A DNA stretch of 54,777 bases from Acetobacter tropicalis (GTDB taxonomy: Bacteria > Pseudomonadota > Alphaproteobacteria > Acetobacterales > Acetobacteraceae), in contig NZ_LHZQ01000206.1 of NCBI RefSeq assembly GCF_001580915.1, positions 1-54,777 on the forward strand, given 5' to 3'. The translations under genes were made by a program, and so were the position numbers. The notes under the pieces are model-generated. The model searched no databases. It saw only the letters and a program-made list of their open reading frames with translations, and was not told where the DNA came from. The stretch's first letter is position 1; every line of letters starts with the position of its first letter. Positions 29,309 to 43,409 of this stretch are shown one piece after another.

Positions 29309-29400
29309 TTTTCCACTCCATACCTCTCGAACCACTCAAGAGGCAGTTTCCAAATAAGTTTGCCACTTCCCTTACGGGCAAAAATGGCACCCTCGAATGA

Positions 29401-29880
<480 letters not shown>

Positions 29881-29891
29881 TTAACCTTCCC

Positions 29892-30263
29892 TTACTTCGG
29901 ACGCTTGGCGCCATAAAGCGAACGCCGCTGGCGACGCTTAGCGATACCTTGGGTATCGAGAACACCGCGAAGGATATGGTAACGCACACCCGGAAGGTCC
30001 TTCACACGACCGCCACGGATCAGCACGACGCTATGTTCCTGAAGGTTATGGCCTTCACCCGGAATATAGCTAACCACCTCATAGCCGTTCGTCAGACGCA
30101 CCTTGGCAACTTTACGCAGTGCGGAGTTCGGCTTTTTGGGCGTCGTCGTATAAACACGGGTGCAAACACCACGTTTCTGGGGGCAACCCTGCAGTGCGGG
30201 CACTTTATTGCGCTTAACTGCAGGCTTACGCCCTTTGGCAATGAGCTGGTTGATGGTCGGCAT
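29892..30263 (-). CDS. rpsL: 30S ribosomal protein S12
   Basis: 123 residues. It starts [20 protein letters not shown]. Both loops at the decoding centre are wild-type: [13 protein letters not shown] (the K42/K43 region) and [13 protein letters not shown] (the K87/K88 region), so no streptomycin-resistance allele is visible. It is the first gene of the str-type block. Confidence 0.99.
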   Translation of the reverse strand: MPTINQLIAKGRKPAVKRNKVPALQGCPQKRGVCTRVYTTTPKKPNSALRKVAKVRLTNGYEVVSYIPGEGHNLQEHSVVLIRGGRVKDLPGVRYHILRGVLDTQGIAKRRQRRSLYGAKRPK

Positions 30264-30537
30264 GCGCCTTTCCCGATCCTTACACAGTTCGGCCGGCTAA
30301 CCTTTTTTATTGGCTGCCGACTTTCATTTGAAAATCCCACCAGGCACAACACCCGTGTGGGGCTATGTTGACATCCGGCACCACTTCCTACCGGAAGCCA
30401 ACCGCATGCTTAACAGAGAATTACGATATACCCCTGCTCCTGCAATGGAGCGGAGCTGAGGGCTGCTACCTACCCCTGCACCCCGTTGAAGTCAAGCCGA
30501 GATGAACGATTCTCCGCGGTTTGCTTCATGTCCGCGC
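30264..30537. promoter_or_regulatory. rpsL promoter and leader region
   Basis: About 275 bases without a gene between the rpoC terminator and rpsL. On the minus strand a -35-like TTGACT (about 30490-30495) is followed after 16-17 bases by TAGGTA, a poor -10. This would leave a 5' leader of roughly 200 nt before rpsL, long enough for regulatory structure. The promoter call is tentative; no open frame in the leader looks real. Confidence 0.4.
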
Positions 30538-30579
30538 AAAAAAAGAAAGGGAACCAAGGATATCTCCCGGCTCCCTTTC
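30538..30579 (-). terminator. Rho-independent terminator after rpoC
   Basis: An 11-bp stem with one G-U pair, GAAAGGGAACC (30545-30555) and GGCTCCCTTTC (30569-30579), is followed on the minus strand by a run of seven T. It lies 26 bp beyond the rpoC stop and separates the rplKAJL-rpoBC unit from the rpsL unit. Confidence 0.92.
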
Positions 30580-30604
30580 CCTCTTCATAGCAAGGCAGAC
30601 GCTT

Positions 30605-34783
<4,179 letters not shown>

Positions 34784-34807
34784 GTGCCGAAGCCCCCAAA
34801 GGGAAAT

Positions 34808-34838
34808 GGGGTGCCGGAACTGCTGTTCCGGCTACCCC
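34808..34838 (-). repeat. Hairpin in the rpoB-rpoC spacer
   Basis: GGGGT-GCCGGAAC, loop TGCT, GTTCCGGC-(T)-ACCCC: 13 paired bases with one bulged base. It is not followed by a U tract and lies 39 bp after the rpoB stop and 25 bp before rpoC. Likely an RNA processing or stability element between the two cistrons. Confidence 0.55.
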
Positions 34839-34876
34839 TTCAAAATAAGAACGGAGAATGGTGCTGAGCCTCACCT

Positions 34877-37800
34877 TTATTCTGCCCCCTGCTCCAGCTC
34901 AACATTCAGACCAAGAGACTTCAGCTCCTTGATCAGAACGTTAAAGCTTTCAGGAATACCGGCTTCAAAGTCATCCTGTTCACGCACGATGGCTTCATAA
35001 ACCTTGGTACGACCGGATACGTCATCCGATTTCACCGTCAGCATTTCCTGCAGCGTATAGGCAGCGCCATAAGCTTCAAGCGCCCAGACTTCCATTTCCC
35101 CAAAGCGCTGACCACCGAACTGCGCCTTACCACCCAGCGGCTGCTGCGTAACAAGCGAGTAAGGACCAATGGAACGCGCGTGGATCTTGTCATCAACAAG
35201 ATGGTGCAGCTTGAGCATGTAGATGTAACCAACCGTGGTTTTACGCTCAAACGGCTCACCGGTGCGGCCATCAATCAACTGGGACTGACCGGATTTGTTC
35301 ACACCCGCTTTTTCAAGCATGGCTTCAATATCCGGAATGGAAGCACCATCAAACACTGGCGTTGCAATGGGCACGCCCTTGCGCAGATTGTTCGCCAGTT
35401 CAATGAGTTCATCATTGCTCATATTGGCAATGTCGTCCTCATAGATCTTGTCGCCATACACATCCTTCAGGCGATCAAGCAGTTCCTGACGTTTTTCACC
35501 CGTGCGCTGATAATCATCAACCAGATTACCAATATCGCGCCCAAGGTTTGCGCAGGCCCAACCAAGATGCGTTTCCAGAATCTGCCCCACGTTCATACGG
35601 GATGGCACGCCCAGCGGGTTCAGCACGATATCAACAGACGTTCCGTCTTCCAGGAACGGCATGTCTTCAACTGGCACCACGCGGGACACCACACCCTTGT
35701 TTCCGTGACGACCGGCCATTTTGTCACCTGGCTGAAGCTTACGCTTCACGGCAACAAACACCTTGACCATCTTCATCACGCCGGGCGGCAGTTCATCACC
35801 GCGCTGCAGCTTTTCAACCTTGCTGTCAAAGCGAGCCTGAATTTTCTGCACGGAGGCATCAAATTCGCGGCGCAGCGTTTCCAGTTCGGCCATAACCGCA
35901 TCAGAAGCCACAACAATGTTGCGCCATGCACCACGCGGATGCTCATCCAGAACCGCGTCCGTGATTTCCGTGCCAGAGCGGATGCCTTTGAACCCAGCAC
36001 CAGCAACCTGACCCAGCAGCTTTTCACGCAGACGGCTATAGAAGGAGCGTTCCTGAATGCCGCGCTCATCATCACGGTCTTTGGACAGGCGTTCGATTTC
36101 CGCCCGTTCAATCGCCATGGCGCGTTCATCTTTATCCACGCCACGACGGGAGAAGACGCGCACGTCAACAATGGTGCCGGTGGTGCCGGGCGGCAGACGC
36201 AGGGAGGTATCACGCACGTCAGACGCTTTTTCACCAAAGATGGCGCGCAGAAGCTTTTCTTCCGGCGTCATCGGGCTTTCACCCTTTGGCGTGACCTTAC
36301 CGATGAGAATATCACCGGGGTTCACTTCAGCCCCAACGTAAACAATGCCAGCTTCGTCCAGGTTACGCAGCGCTTCTTCACCCACGTTGGGGATATCACG
36401 CGTGATTTCTTCCTGACCCAGTTTGGTATCACGTGCCATGACTTCAAATTCCTCGATATGGATCGAGGTAAAGACGTCATCTTTCGCAATACGTTCGGAG
36501 ATCAGGATGGAATCTTCGAAGTTGTAACCATTCCAGGGCATGAACGCGACCAGCACGTTACGGCCCAGAGCCAGTTCACCCAGTTCGGTGGACGGACCAT
36601 CCGCAATAATGTCCCCGGCCTTCACCTGATTGCCCACATGTACCAGCGGACGCTGGTTGATACAGGTGGACTGGTTGGAGCGGGAATATTTACGCAGACG
36701 ATAGATATCAACGCCCTGCGTGGACCCATTGGCATCCGTTGCACGCACAACGATACGTGCCCCGTCAATCTGGTCCACAATCCCATCACGCTTGGCAACG
36801 ATGGTTGCACCAGAGTCATGAGCCACAGCAGCTTCCATGCCTGTGCCGACGAGCGGTGCGTCGGAACGCACCAGCGGCACAGCCTGACGCTGCATGTTGG
36901 AACCCATCAGTGCGCGGTTCGCGTCATCGTTCTCAAGGAACGGAATGAGCGCGGCGGCAACGGAAACAAGCTGCTTGGGTGACACGTCACAGGCCGTCAC
37001 TTCAGTGGGGGGCACCAGACGGAAGTCCCCACCACGACGAACGGAGACCAGCTCGTCCGTCAGTGCGCCATCAGCGCTCTGCTTGGCGTCAGCCTGAGCA
37101 ACGATCAGCTTTTCTTCTTCCATGGCGGAAAGATATTTCCAGCCATCCTGAAGAACGCCGTCCTTCACCAGACGATACGGTGTTTCAATAAAGCCGTACT
37201 TGTTCACCTTGGCATAGGTTGCAAGGGAGTTGATCAGACCAATGTTCGGGCCTTCCGGCGTTTCAATCGGGCAGATACGGCCATAGTGAGTCGGATGAAC
37301 GTCACGCACTTCAAAGCCTGCACGCTCACGGGTCAGACCGCCCGGACCCAGTGCTGAAAGACGACGCTTGTGCGTGACTTCAGACAGCGGGTTGGTCTGA
37401 TCCATAAACTGGCTGAGCTGGGAAGACCCGAAGAACTCACGCACAGCAGCAGCAGCAGGTTTGGCATTGATCAGGTCATGCGGCATGACCGTGTCGATAT
37501 CGACAGAGCCCATACGTTCACGGATAGCACGCTCCATGCGCAGCAGACCGACACGATACTGGTTTTCCATCAGTTCGCCCACAGAGCGGACACGACGGTT
37601 CCCCAGGTTATCAATATCGTCAATCTGGCCGCGGCCATCCTTGAGTTCACACATCACCTTGATGGTGCGCAGGATGTCTTCCTTACGCAGCACGCGCACG
37701 GTGTCCGGCACATCCAGATCAAGACGCATGTTCATCTTCACGCGACCAACGGAAGACAGATCATAACGGTCAGAATCAAAGAACAGGCCGTGGAACATGG

Positions 37801-39049
37801 CTTCGGCTGTTTCAGCCGTCGGCGGTTCACCCGGACGCATGACACGATAGATATCAATCAACGCTTCATCACGAGAGCTGTTTTTATCAACGGTCAGCGT
37901 ATTACGGATCCACGGGCCATTGGCAGCATCAATCGCCAGCAGCGGCAGTTCCGTCACACCGGCTTCTTCAAGAGCCGCCAGACGCGCTTCCGTGATTTCC
38001 TCACCAGCTTCGCCGTAGATTTCACCCGTGTCATAATTGACAATGTCGTGCGCGATGAAACGACCGATCAGGTCAATGTCACCCACCAGCACTTCACGGG
38101 TTTTTTCCGCAATCTTACGCACCATGCGCGCGGTCAGCTTGGCTTCCGCTTCAGCAACCACTTCACCGGTTTCAGCATCCACCAGCGGCGCCAGCAGCTT
38201 CAGGCCACGGAAAGCATCGGCATCGAACGGACGCGCCCAACCCTTGGGGGTTTTGACGAACTTCACTTCACCGTAGAAGTAGGAGAGGATTTCGTTGTCA
38301 TCCATACCCTTGATATCAAGGGCATCAACATCGCCACCCTCAGCAGCCTTCGCCTTGCGAGCGGCTTCAGAAGCAGCACCTTCAAGGGCGTAAAGCAGCG
38401 TGGTGACCGGCAGCTTACGCTTACGGTCAATACGGACGTAAATCAGATCCTTAGCGTCAAATTCAAAGTCAAGCCAGGAACCACGGTAGGGGATCACACG
38501 CGCGGCAAACAGATACTTGCCGGAAGAATGCGTCTTGCCTTTGTCGTGATCGAAAAACACACCGGGAGAACGGTGCATCTGGCTGACAATAACACGCTCG
38601 GTGCCATTGATAATGAAGGTTCCGTTATCGGTCATCAGGGGCATGTCGCCCATGTACACCGGCTGCTCCTTGATATCACGAATGGAGCGTGAACCTGTAT
38701 CTTCATCCACGTCCCACACAATGAGACGCAGGATAACCTTCAGCGGGGCGGAAAACGTCAGACCGCGCTGAATGCACTCTTCAACATCATATTTGGGTTC
38801 TTCGAATTCGTAACTGACGAATTCAAGCCGCCCCCGACCAGCAAAATCGTTAATCGGGAAAACAGACCGGAAGACCTCCTGCAAACCTGTTGGCGTGCGC
38901 GCATCAGGCGATACATTTGCCTGAAGAAACGTCTCGTAAGACGCGCGCTGCACATCAATCAGGTTCGGCATCGGAGCGATTTCGGGAATCCGCCCGAAAC
39001 TCTTGCGAATCCGCTTCCGTCCTGTGAACGATTTGGTGATTGCGTTCAT
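34877..39049 (-). CDS. rpoB: DNA-directed RNA polymerase subunit beta
   Basis: 1390 residues (E. coli 1342). The rifampicin-binding cluster reads [20 protein letters not shown] then [17 protein letters not shown], with no common resistance change. The C-terminal active-site segments are present ([20 protein letters not shown] and [20 protein letters not shown]). GGAG lies five bases before the ATG. The leader spacer from rplL (226 bp) contains an 18-bp perfect inverted repeat. Confidence 0.99.
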   Translation of the reverse strand: MNAITKSFTGRKRIRKSFGRIPEIAPMPNLIDVQRASYETFLQANVSPDARTPTGLQEVFRSVFPINDFAGRGRLEFVSYEFEEPKYDVEECIQRGLTFSAPLKVILRLIVWDVDEDTGSRSIRDIKEQPVYMGDMPLMTDNGTFIINGTERVIVSQMHRSPGVFFDHDKGKTHSSGKYLFAARVIPYRGSWLDFEFDAKDLIYVRIDRKRKLPVTTLLYALEGAASEAARKAKAAEGGDVDALDIKGMDDNEILSYFYGEVKFVKTPKGWARPFDADAFRGLKLLAPLVDAETGEVVAEAEAKLTARMVRKIAEKTREVLVGDIDLIGRFIAHDIVNYDTGEIYGEAGEEITEARLAALEEAGVTELPLLAIDAANGPWIRNTLTVDKNSSRDEALIDIYRVMRPGEPPTAETAEAMFHGLFFDSDRYDLSSVGRVKMNMRLDLDVPDTVRVLRKEDILRTIKVMCELKDGRGQIDDIDNLGNRRVRSVGELMENQYRVGLLRMERAIRERMGSVDIDTVMPHDLINAKPAAAAVREFFGSSQLSQFMDQTNPLSEVTHKRRLSALGPGGLTRERAGFEVRDVHPTHYGRICPIETPEGPNIGLINSLATYAKVNKYGFIETPYRLVKDGVLQDGWKYLSAMEEEKLIVAQADAKQSADGALTDELVSVRRGGDFRLVPPTEVTACDVSPKQLVSVAAALIPFLENDDANRALMGSNMQRQAVPLVRSDAPLVGTGMEAAVAHDSGATIVAKRDGIVDQIDGARIVVRATDANGSTQGVDIYRLRKYSRSNQSTCINQRPLVHVGNQVKAGDIIADGPSTELGELALGRNVLVAFMPWNGYNFEDSILISERIAKDDVFTSIHIEEFEVMARDTKLGQEEITRDIPNVGEEALRNLDEAGIVYVGAEVNPGDILIGKVTPKGESPMTPEEKLLRAIFGEKASDVRDTSLRLPPGTTGTIVDVRVFSRRGVDKDERAMAIERAEIERLSKDRDDERGIQERSFYSRLREKLLGQVAGAGFKGIRSGTEITDAVLDEHPRGAWRNIVVASDAVMAELETLRREFDASVQKIQARFDSKVEKLQRGDELPPGVMKMVKVFVAVKRKLQPGDKMAGRHGNKGVVSRVVPVEDMPFLEDGTSVDIVLNPLGVPSRMNVGQILETHLGWACANLGRDIGNLVDDYQRTGEKRQELLDRLKDVYGDKIYEDDIANMSNDELIELANNLRKGVPIATPVFDGASIPDIEAMLEKAGVNKSGQSQLIDGRTGEPFERKTTVGYIYMLKLHHLVDDKIHARSIGPYSLVTQQPLGGKAQFGGQRFGEMEVWALEAYGAAYTLQEMLTVKSDDVSGRTKVYEAIVREQDDFEAGIPESFNVLIKELKSLGLNVELEQGAE

Positions 39050-39075
39050 CGTCGCTCCTGCCCCGCCCTTAGTAC

Positions 39076-39120
39076 TCGGACCATCAGGCCTGCCGCCTTA
39101 CCGCAGGCCTGATGGTCCGA
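39076..39120 (-). promoter_or_regulatory. 18-bp perfect hairpin in the rplL-rpoB spacer
   Basis: TCGGACCATCAGGCCTGC (39076-39093) and its exact reverse complement (39103-39120) flank a 9-base loop, 27 bp upstream of the rpoB start. There is no U tract, and the stem is long enough to be a double-stranded RNA substrate. The equivalent spacer in E. coli holds an attenuator and an RNase III site, so a processing or attenuation element that sets the rplL to rpoB ratio is the likely role. Confidence 0.65.
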
Positions 39121-39245
39121 CCTTTTGTTTCAGGCCGCTTAGCCCTACCGGAAAACCCGGCGTAACACCCTGCTTCGAAACAGAACCCGAAACAGGCAAA
39201 CGGGCAGAGGCGTTATACCTCCACCCGAAAACCTTTTCCATCACC

Positions 39246-39262
39246 TCGCCGCAAAGCGGCGA
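39246..39262 (-). repeat. Hairpin just after rplL
   Basis: A perfect 7-bp stem, TCGCCGC-AAA-GCGGCGA, 13 bp beyond the rplL stop. On the minus strand the following GGTGATGGAAAAGG has no U run. With the longer hairpin nearer rpoB it may form a two-part attenuator or mark the 3' end of a processed rplJL transcript. Confidence 0.45.
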
Positions 39263-39275
39263 AGCTATGGCGAAC

Positions 39276-39653
39276 TTATTTAATTTCGACGCTTGCGCCG
39301 TTGTCTTCAAGAGTCTTCTTGATTTTTTCGGCTTCGTCCTTGCTGGCACCTTCTTTGATGGTCTTCGGTGCACCTTCAACCAGATCCTTGGCTTCTTTCA
39401 GGCCCAGACCGGTGATGGCACGGATTTCCTTAATGACGTTGATCTTCTTGTCGCCAGCCTTGGCCAGGATCACGTCAAATTCGGTCTTTTCTTCTGCCGG
39501 AGCAGCAGCGGCACCCGGAGCAGCAGCGGCAGCAACAGCAACCGGAGCAGCAGCAGAAACGCCCCACTTTTCTTCGAGCAGCTTGGAAAGTTCAGCAGCT
39601 TCAAGAACCGTCAGAGCAGACAGTTCGTCAACGAGCTTGTTCAGATCAGCCAT
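39276..39653 (-). CDS. rplL: 50S ribosomal protein L7/L12
   Basis: 125 residues. It has an N-terminal dimerisation domain ([20 protein letters not shown]), an Ala/Pro-rich hinge (about 38-58), and the factor-binding C-terminal domain with [20 protein letters not shown] and [20 protein letters not shown]. Several dimers bind L10 to form the stalk that recruits GTPase factors. The ATG at 39653 gives the usual length; eight upstream codons are ignored. It follows rplJ after 100 bp. Confidence 0.99.
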   Translation of the reverse strand: MADLNKLVDELSALTVLEAAELSKLLEEKWGVSAAAPVAVAAAAAPGAAAAPAEEKTEFDVILAKAGDKKINVIKEIRAITGLGLKEAKDLVEGAPKTIKEGASKDEAEKIKKTLEDNGASVEIK

Positions 39654-39753
39654 GATTAGACTTCCTAATATAAACACTGGTTAGCAAAGCGCAACCCCCT
39701 CAGCAGGAAGGCCACGCTCAATTGAAAACACACCCTTTTGCAAGGGTATGGCT

Positions 39754-40278
39754 TTAGGCGGCTTCCGCCTCACCCGTTTTGGCATAGGCCCCAAAAACCC
39801 GAGCAAGCTGGCCAGCCGGTGCCTGGGTAACGCCTGCAATGCGTGTAGCCGGCGTGGAGATAAGACCCACGAGCTGCGCACGAAGCGTATCCAGAGACGG
39901 CAGTTCGGCCAGAGCCTTGATTCCGTCGGCATTCAATACCTGAGAACCAAGAGCGCCGCCGAGCAGCACAAGCTTGTCATTGGTTTTGGCGAACTCGACG
40001 ATCACCTTTGCCACAGCCACAGGGTCTGCTGACCACGCAAGCGCGGTCGGCCCCTTCAGCAGCGGCGCGATGCCATCGAACTGGGTCCCATCCAGGGCGA
40101 GAGTTGCCAGCCGGTTTTTCGCGACTTTGTACGTCGCACCCGCTGCACGCACCTTGCGTCGCAGATCCGTCACATCAGCTACGGTCAGCCCGTCATTCCG
40201 GGTAACCACAACCATGGACGTTTCGGCAAACACGGCGGCAAGGGAAGCAACGAAGTCCCGCTTTTCCGTACGGTTCAA
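39754..40278 (-). CDS. rplJ: 50S ribosomal protein L10
   Basis: 174 residues from a TTG start at 40278, which has GGAG seven bases upstream and gives the family N-terminus (L/M)[20 protein letters not shown] ten codons earlier (40308) would add a basic segment and has no ribosome binding site. L10 anchors the L7/L12 dimers (C-terminal helix region [18 protein letters not shown]). In E. coli the L10-L7/L12 complex represses translation from the rplJ leader. Confidence 0.95.
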   Translation of the reverse strand: MNRTEKRDFVASLAAVFAETSMVVVTRNDGLTVADVTDLRRKVRAAGATYKVAKNRLATLALDGTQFDGIAPLLKGPTALAWSADPVAVAKVIVEFAKTNDKLVLLGGALGSQVLNADGIKALAELPSLDTLRAQLVGLISTPATRIAGVTQAPAGQLARVFGAYAKTGEAEAA

Positions 40279-40558
40279 ATCCCGTCTCCGTCTTGTTCTG
40301 GTCAGCACGAAGCCGATCAGAACGGGTTGCCCTCAGGATTTCATGACCACCATGAAATCCAGCTCGCCTGTCCTTGAACGGAATACCCGGAGCCTGCCGA
40401 ACATACAGCCTGCAACCAGCATCCCCATCTTACCACCCGCAAGCCCTAGAGGGCTAATTACGGCCAAACCGCGTGTGGTCTCGGACAGGTTTGGAAAGAA
40501 TAACCATTCTCTCCATGATGCTACGCCAGACAGAGCCCGGCGCAGCAGCATCTCATAC
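40279..40558 (-). promoter_or_regulatory. Candidate rplJ (L10) leader
   Basis: A 280-base spacer between rplA and rplJ, where many bacteria have the L10-binding leader that controls rplJL. A clear 10-bp hairpin lies within it: GGATTTCATG (40336-40345) and CATGAAATCC (40351-40360) with loop ACCAC. I could not fit the kink-turn of the L10 leader by eye, so the assignment rests on position and structure only. Confidence 0.45.
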
Positions 40559-41251
40559 TCAGCCAGCGAAAGCTGAGATATCCAACTGAACACCCGGCCC
40601 CATGGTGGAGGACAGCGCAGCCTTTTTCAGGTACGTGCCTTTTGCACCAGACGGACGAGCCTTCTGCACGGCATCAATGAATGCGCGGGCATTTTCTTCC
40701 AGCTTGGCGGCGTCAAAAGAAGCCTTGCCAATACCAGCGTGCACGATACCGGCCTTTTCAGCGCGGTATTCAACCTGACCGGACTTGGCTGCTTCAATCG
40801 CACCCTTAACGTCCATAGTCACAGTGCCCAGCTTGGGGTTCGGCATCAGACCACGCGGACCGAGGATCTTACCCAGACGACCAACCAGAGCCATCATGTC
40901 CGGGGTAGCAATGCAGCGGTCGAAATTGATTTCGCCAGCCTGCACCTTTTCCATCAGGTCTTCTGCACCAACAACGTCTGCACCAGCAGCCTGAGCTTCT
41001 TCAGCCTTGGCACCACGTGCGAACACGCCAACGCGCAGGGTCTTGCCCGTGCCGTTCGGCAGGGACACGAAGCCACGAACCATCTGGTCAGCATGACGCG
41101 GGTCAATGCCGAGGTTCAGGGAGATTTCAACCGTTTCGTCAAACTTGGCGGTTGCATTACCCTTTACCAGAGCAATTGCCTGATCCAGCCCATAAGCCTG
41201 ACCGTGCGTTACTTTTGCCTGTGCAGCGGCAAAACGCTTATTCTTGGCCAT
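40559..41251 (-). CDS. rplA: 50S ribosomal protein L1
   Basis: 230 residues. It has [20 protein letters not shown], the central domain with [20 protein letters not shown] and [13 protein letters not shown], and the C-terminal [14 protein letters not shown]1 forms the mobile stalk at the E-site; in E. coli it represses its own operon. It starts 4 bp after rplK. Confidence 0.99.
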   Translation of the reverse strand: MAKNKRFAAAQAKVTHGQAYGLDQAIALVKGNATAKFDETVEISLNLGIDPRHADQMVRGFVSLPNGTGKTLRVGVFARGAKAEEAQAAGADVVGAEDLMEKVQAGEINFDRCIATPDMMALVGRLGKILGPRGLMPNPKLGTVTMDVKGAIEAAKSGQVEYRAEKAGIVHAGIGKASFDAAKLEENARAFIDAVQKARPSGAKGTYLKKAALSSTMGPGVQLDISAFAG

Positions 41252-41255
41252 GCTC

Positions 41256-41687
41256 TCAGCCCTCCACCGTCAAACCGATGGAACGAGCGGAACCAACCAG
41301 CATCCGCACTGCACCGTCGATATCGTTGGCGTTCATGTCTTTGAACTTCTGCTCAGCAATTTCACGCAGCTGATCCATGGTCACCTTACCCACGGTTGCG
41401 CTCTTGCCAACGGTCTGGCTGCCCTTGGAAATCTTGGCGGCCTTCAGCAGGAAGTACGTGTTCGGCGGGGTTTTGGTGATGAAGCTGAACGTGCGGTCTG
41501 CATAAGCGGTGATGACGACCGGGATCGGCATACCGGGCTCAAGACCCTGGGTCTTGGCGTTAAATTCTTTACAGAACTGCATGATGTTCAGACCACGCTG
41601 ACCGAGCGCGGGACCGACCGGCGGCGAAGGATTCGCCTTACCAGCGGGAATCTGAAGCTTGATGTAGCCAACAACTTTTTTGGCCAT
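41256..41687 (-). CDS. rplK: 50S ribosomal protein L11
   Basis: 143 residues from the ATG at 41687 ([20 protein letters not shown]); 19 codons of open frame before it lack family similarity. The proline-rich [20 protein letters not shown] and the C-terminal [12 protein letters not shown] are intact. L11 forms the GTPase-associated centre and is needed for RelA activation. It is first in its operon; the usual upstream neighbour nusG is replaced by an RND efflux gene 105 bp away. Confidence 0.99.
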   Translation of the reverse strand: MAKKVVGYIKLQIPAGKANPSPPVGPALGQRGLNIMQFCKEFNAKTQGLEPGMPIPVVITAYADRTFSFITKTPPNTYFLLKAAKISKGSQTVGKSATVGKVTMDQLREIAEQKFKDMNANDIDGAVRMLVGSARSIGLTVEG

Positions 41688-41789
41688 ATCCGGGACTCCT
41701 CTTGTTGAACCCGGACCGCGGTTCATTCGACTCTTTTGCACCATGGATATGGCGCAGGAAGAACCTCCCGCGTTCCGATAGGAAAGGCG

Positions 41790-41818
41790 CGCTTACCGGG
41801 GCGTATCCGTTCTGTCAA
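41790..41818 (-). promoter_or_regulatory. Candidate promoter of the rplKAJL-rpoBC operon
   Basis: A consensus -35 hexamer TTGACA (minus strand, 41818-41813), a 17-base spacer, then TAAGCG (41795-41790) as a weak -10. It lies across the last codons of the efflux outer-membrane gene, about 100 bp before the rplK start. It is the best match in the short spacer; no clear terminator separates the efflux operon from rplK, so some read-through is also possible. Confidence 0.45.
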
Positions 41819-43409
41819 GGGGCTGAGAGGTTTTTGATACCCCCTGCCCTGTCAGATCAGAGGATGCGGGATCAGCATTTGTATCAATACCAGCCAGCGG
41901 CTTGGCATGGCGCAGATTGCCATATTGCAGCGGATGGAACGGCATGATCTTGTCCGGCTTGGGCAGTTCAGCACGAGACCACCCGCCCCCCAATGCACGG
42001 ATAAGCTGCACACGGGCATCCACGGCACGGGTTTCCACCTGCACCAGCGCAATGCGTGCCTGTAGCGCCGCCACCTGCGCAACCACCACATCCAGATAGT
42101 TGGTCAGGCCGCCAGTATAGAGCGCCATGGTCATGCTCTGCGTGCGGAGCGCCGCATCAACCGCACCACTCTGTTGCTGAGCTTCCGTTTTCAGGCGCGA
42201 GGTACGGGTCAGATTGTCTTCCACTTCCTGAAACGCATCCAACACGGTGCTCCGATACAGATCCTCTTCCTGCCTGTATTGCGACCAGTTCCGTTGAAGT
42301 TCCGCACGCCGCAGACCGCCCTGGAAAAGGGGGAGAAGCGCCTGCACACCAAACTGGTACATGGAGTTGGAGAGCGACGCGAGATCGAACCCGTTATCCA
42401 TGAACCCTGTCATGGCGTTGAAGGTGATGTGCGGATAGAACGCCGCTCGGGACACACCAATCGCACGATTGGCCTGCGCCATCCGCCGCTCAGCCGCTGC
42501 AATATCCGGCCTGCGCTCCAGCAGGGTGGCCGGCAGCGCCACAGGAGGCTGCAGTTCCGTAAAGTTGAGCCGGGTTGTCGGCGCGATATGGAAGGATGCC
42601 GGAGCCTCATTCACCAGCACGGCGATGGCATGTTCCATCACGTCCCGCTGGGCCTTGATATCCGTCTCCTGCGCCTGCGTGGCGTAAAGCTGCGCCTCCG
42701 CACGCGAGACATCCATGCCGGGCGCAATGGCACCAGCAAGCCTCATTTTAGTGACCTGCACGGCGGTCTGATAATAGCGGATGGAATCCTTATAAACCGC
42801 ATCCTGCGCATCCAGCCCACGCAACAGAACGTAGTCACTCGCCAGTTCAGCCTGTAGGCTCAGCCGGGCCAGAGCATATTGTGCCGCAGCCTCCTGCGTG
42901 CGCTGTTTACTCATCCGCACCTTGTTGCGGATGGCGGACCAGAAATCAGGCTCCCATGTTGCCGTTGCCGAATATTGCTCGGACGACATATAGACCGGCC
43001 CCTGAGACCCGGCCCCACGCCAGAGCCTGTGCCGGGAGCCTTTGTATTTCTCTCCAGCCGCCATGCCGTTGAGTTGCGGATAGAGGTGGGATTTTGCCTC
43101 CATCGCCACATCACGGGCCTGCATGAAGGCCTCAGCCTGGGCCTGAAGGTCCGGGTTCAGGCGCATGGCCTGATCTTCCAACTGGTTGAGTTCCGGGTCC
43201 CCCAGCATGGTCCACCAGTCAGACCGGATGGCATCATCAGAAGGATGGGCTGCGCGCAGCACGCCTTGCTCGCCCCAGTTTTCCGGCAGCTTCAGGGGGG
43301 TAGGCTTGTAGCGGGGCGCCATATCGCAACCCGACAACATGGTTGCAAGAGACAGCCCTAGCAGAAACCCCGAACGCACCGTTTTACGAGACGCCATCCG
43401 CACCGTCAT
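41793..43409 (-). CDS. RND efflux outer-membrane lipoprotein, NodT family
   Basis: 538 residues. The lipoprotein signal has a basic N-terminus (SRKTVRSGFLLGLSLATM) and the lipobox LSGC with C28. The TolC-like body has two outer-membrane-factor repeats (for example LASDYVLLRGLDAQDAVY and QALLPLFQGGLRRAEL), and NYLDVVVAQVAALQARIAL is typical of the C-terminal half. It would form the trimeric exit duct for the pump encoded upstream. It overlaps the adaptor gene by 4 bp (ATGA). The C-terminal 40 residues are polar and probably periplasmic. Confidence 0.92.
   Translation of the reverse strand: MTVRMASRKTVRSGFLLGLSLATMLSGCDMAPRYKPTPLKLPENWGEQGVLRAAHPSDDAIRSDWWTMLGDPELNQLEDQAMRLNPDLQAQAEAFMQARDVAMEAKSHLYPQLNGMAAGEKYKGSRHRLWRGAGSQGPVYMSSEQYSATATWEPDFWSAIRNKVRMSKQRTQEAAAQYALARLSLQAELASDYVLLRGLDAQDAVYKDSIRYYQTAVQVTKMRLAGAIAPGMDVSRAEAQLYATQAQETDIKAQRDVMEHAIAVLVNEAPASFHIAPTTRLNFTELQPPVALPATLLERRPDIAAAERRMAQANRAIGVSRAAFYPHITFNAMTGFMDNGFDLASLSNSMYQFGVQALLPLFQGGLRRAELQRNWSQYRQEEDLYRSTVLDAFQEVEDNLTRTSRLKTEAQQQSGAVDAALRTQSMTMALYTGGLTNYLDVVVAQVAALQARIALVQVETRAVDARVQLIRALGGGWSRAELPKPDKIMPFHPLQYGNLRHAKPLAGIDTNADPASSDLTGQGVSKTSQPLDRTDTPR

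Noticed and set aside
29892..30263. Streptomycin-resistance change in rpsL
   Set aside because: Both lysine positions that mutate in resistant strains are wild-type.
30264..30604. Possible tRNA or small RNA gene in the rpoC-rpsL spacer
   Set aside because: No cloverleaf or known RNA pattern could be fitted; the structure present is explained by the rpoC terminator.
35180..36982. 600-codon plus-strand open frame opposite rpoB
   Set aside because: Antisense shadow of a highly conserved gene; His/Phe/Arg/Asn-rich composition typical of the reverse frame and no ribosome binding site.
37380..37470. Rifampicin-resistance change in rpoB
   Set aside because: The cluster matches the sensitive form at the common resistance positions; the Q-T-N variant seen is an ordinary difference between lineages.
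37370..38692. 440-codon plus-strand open frame opposite rpoB
   Set aside because: Same reason: antisense to rpoB with no domain similarity.
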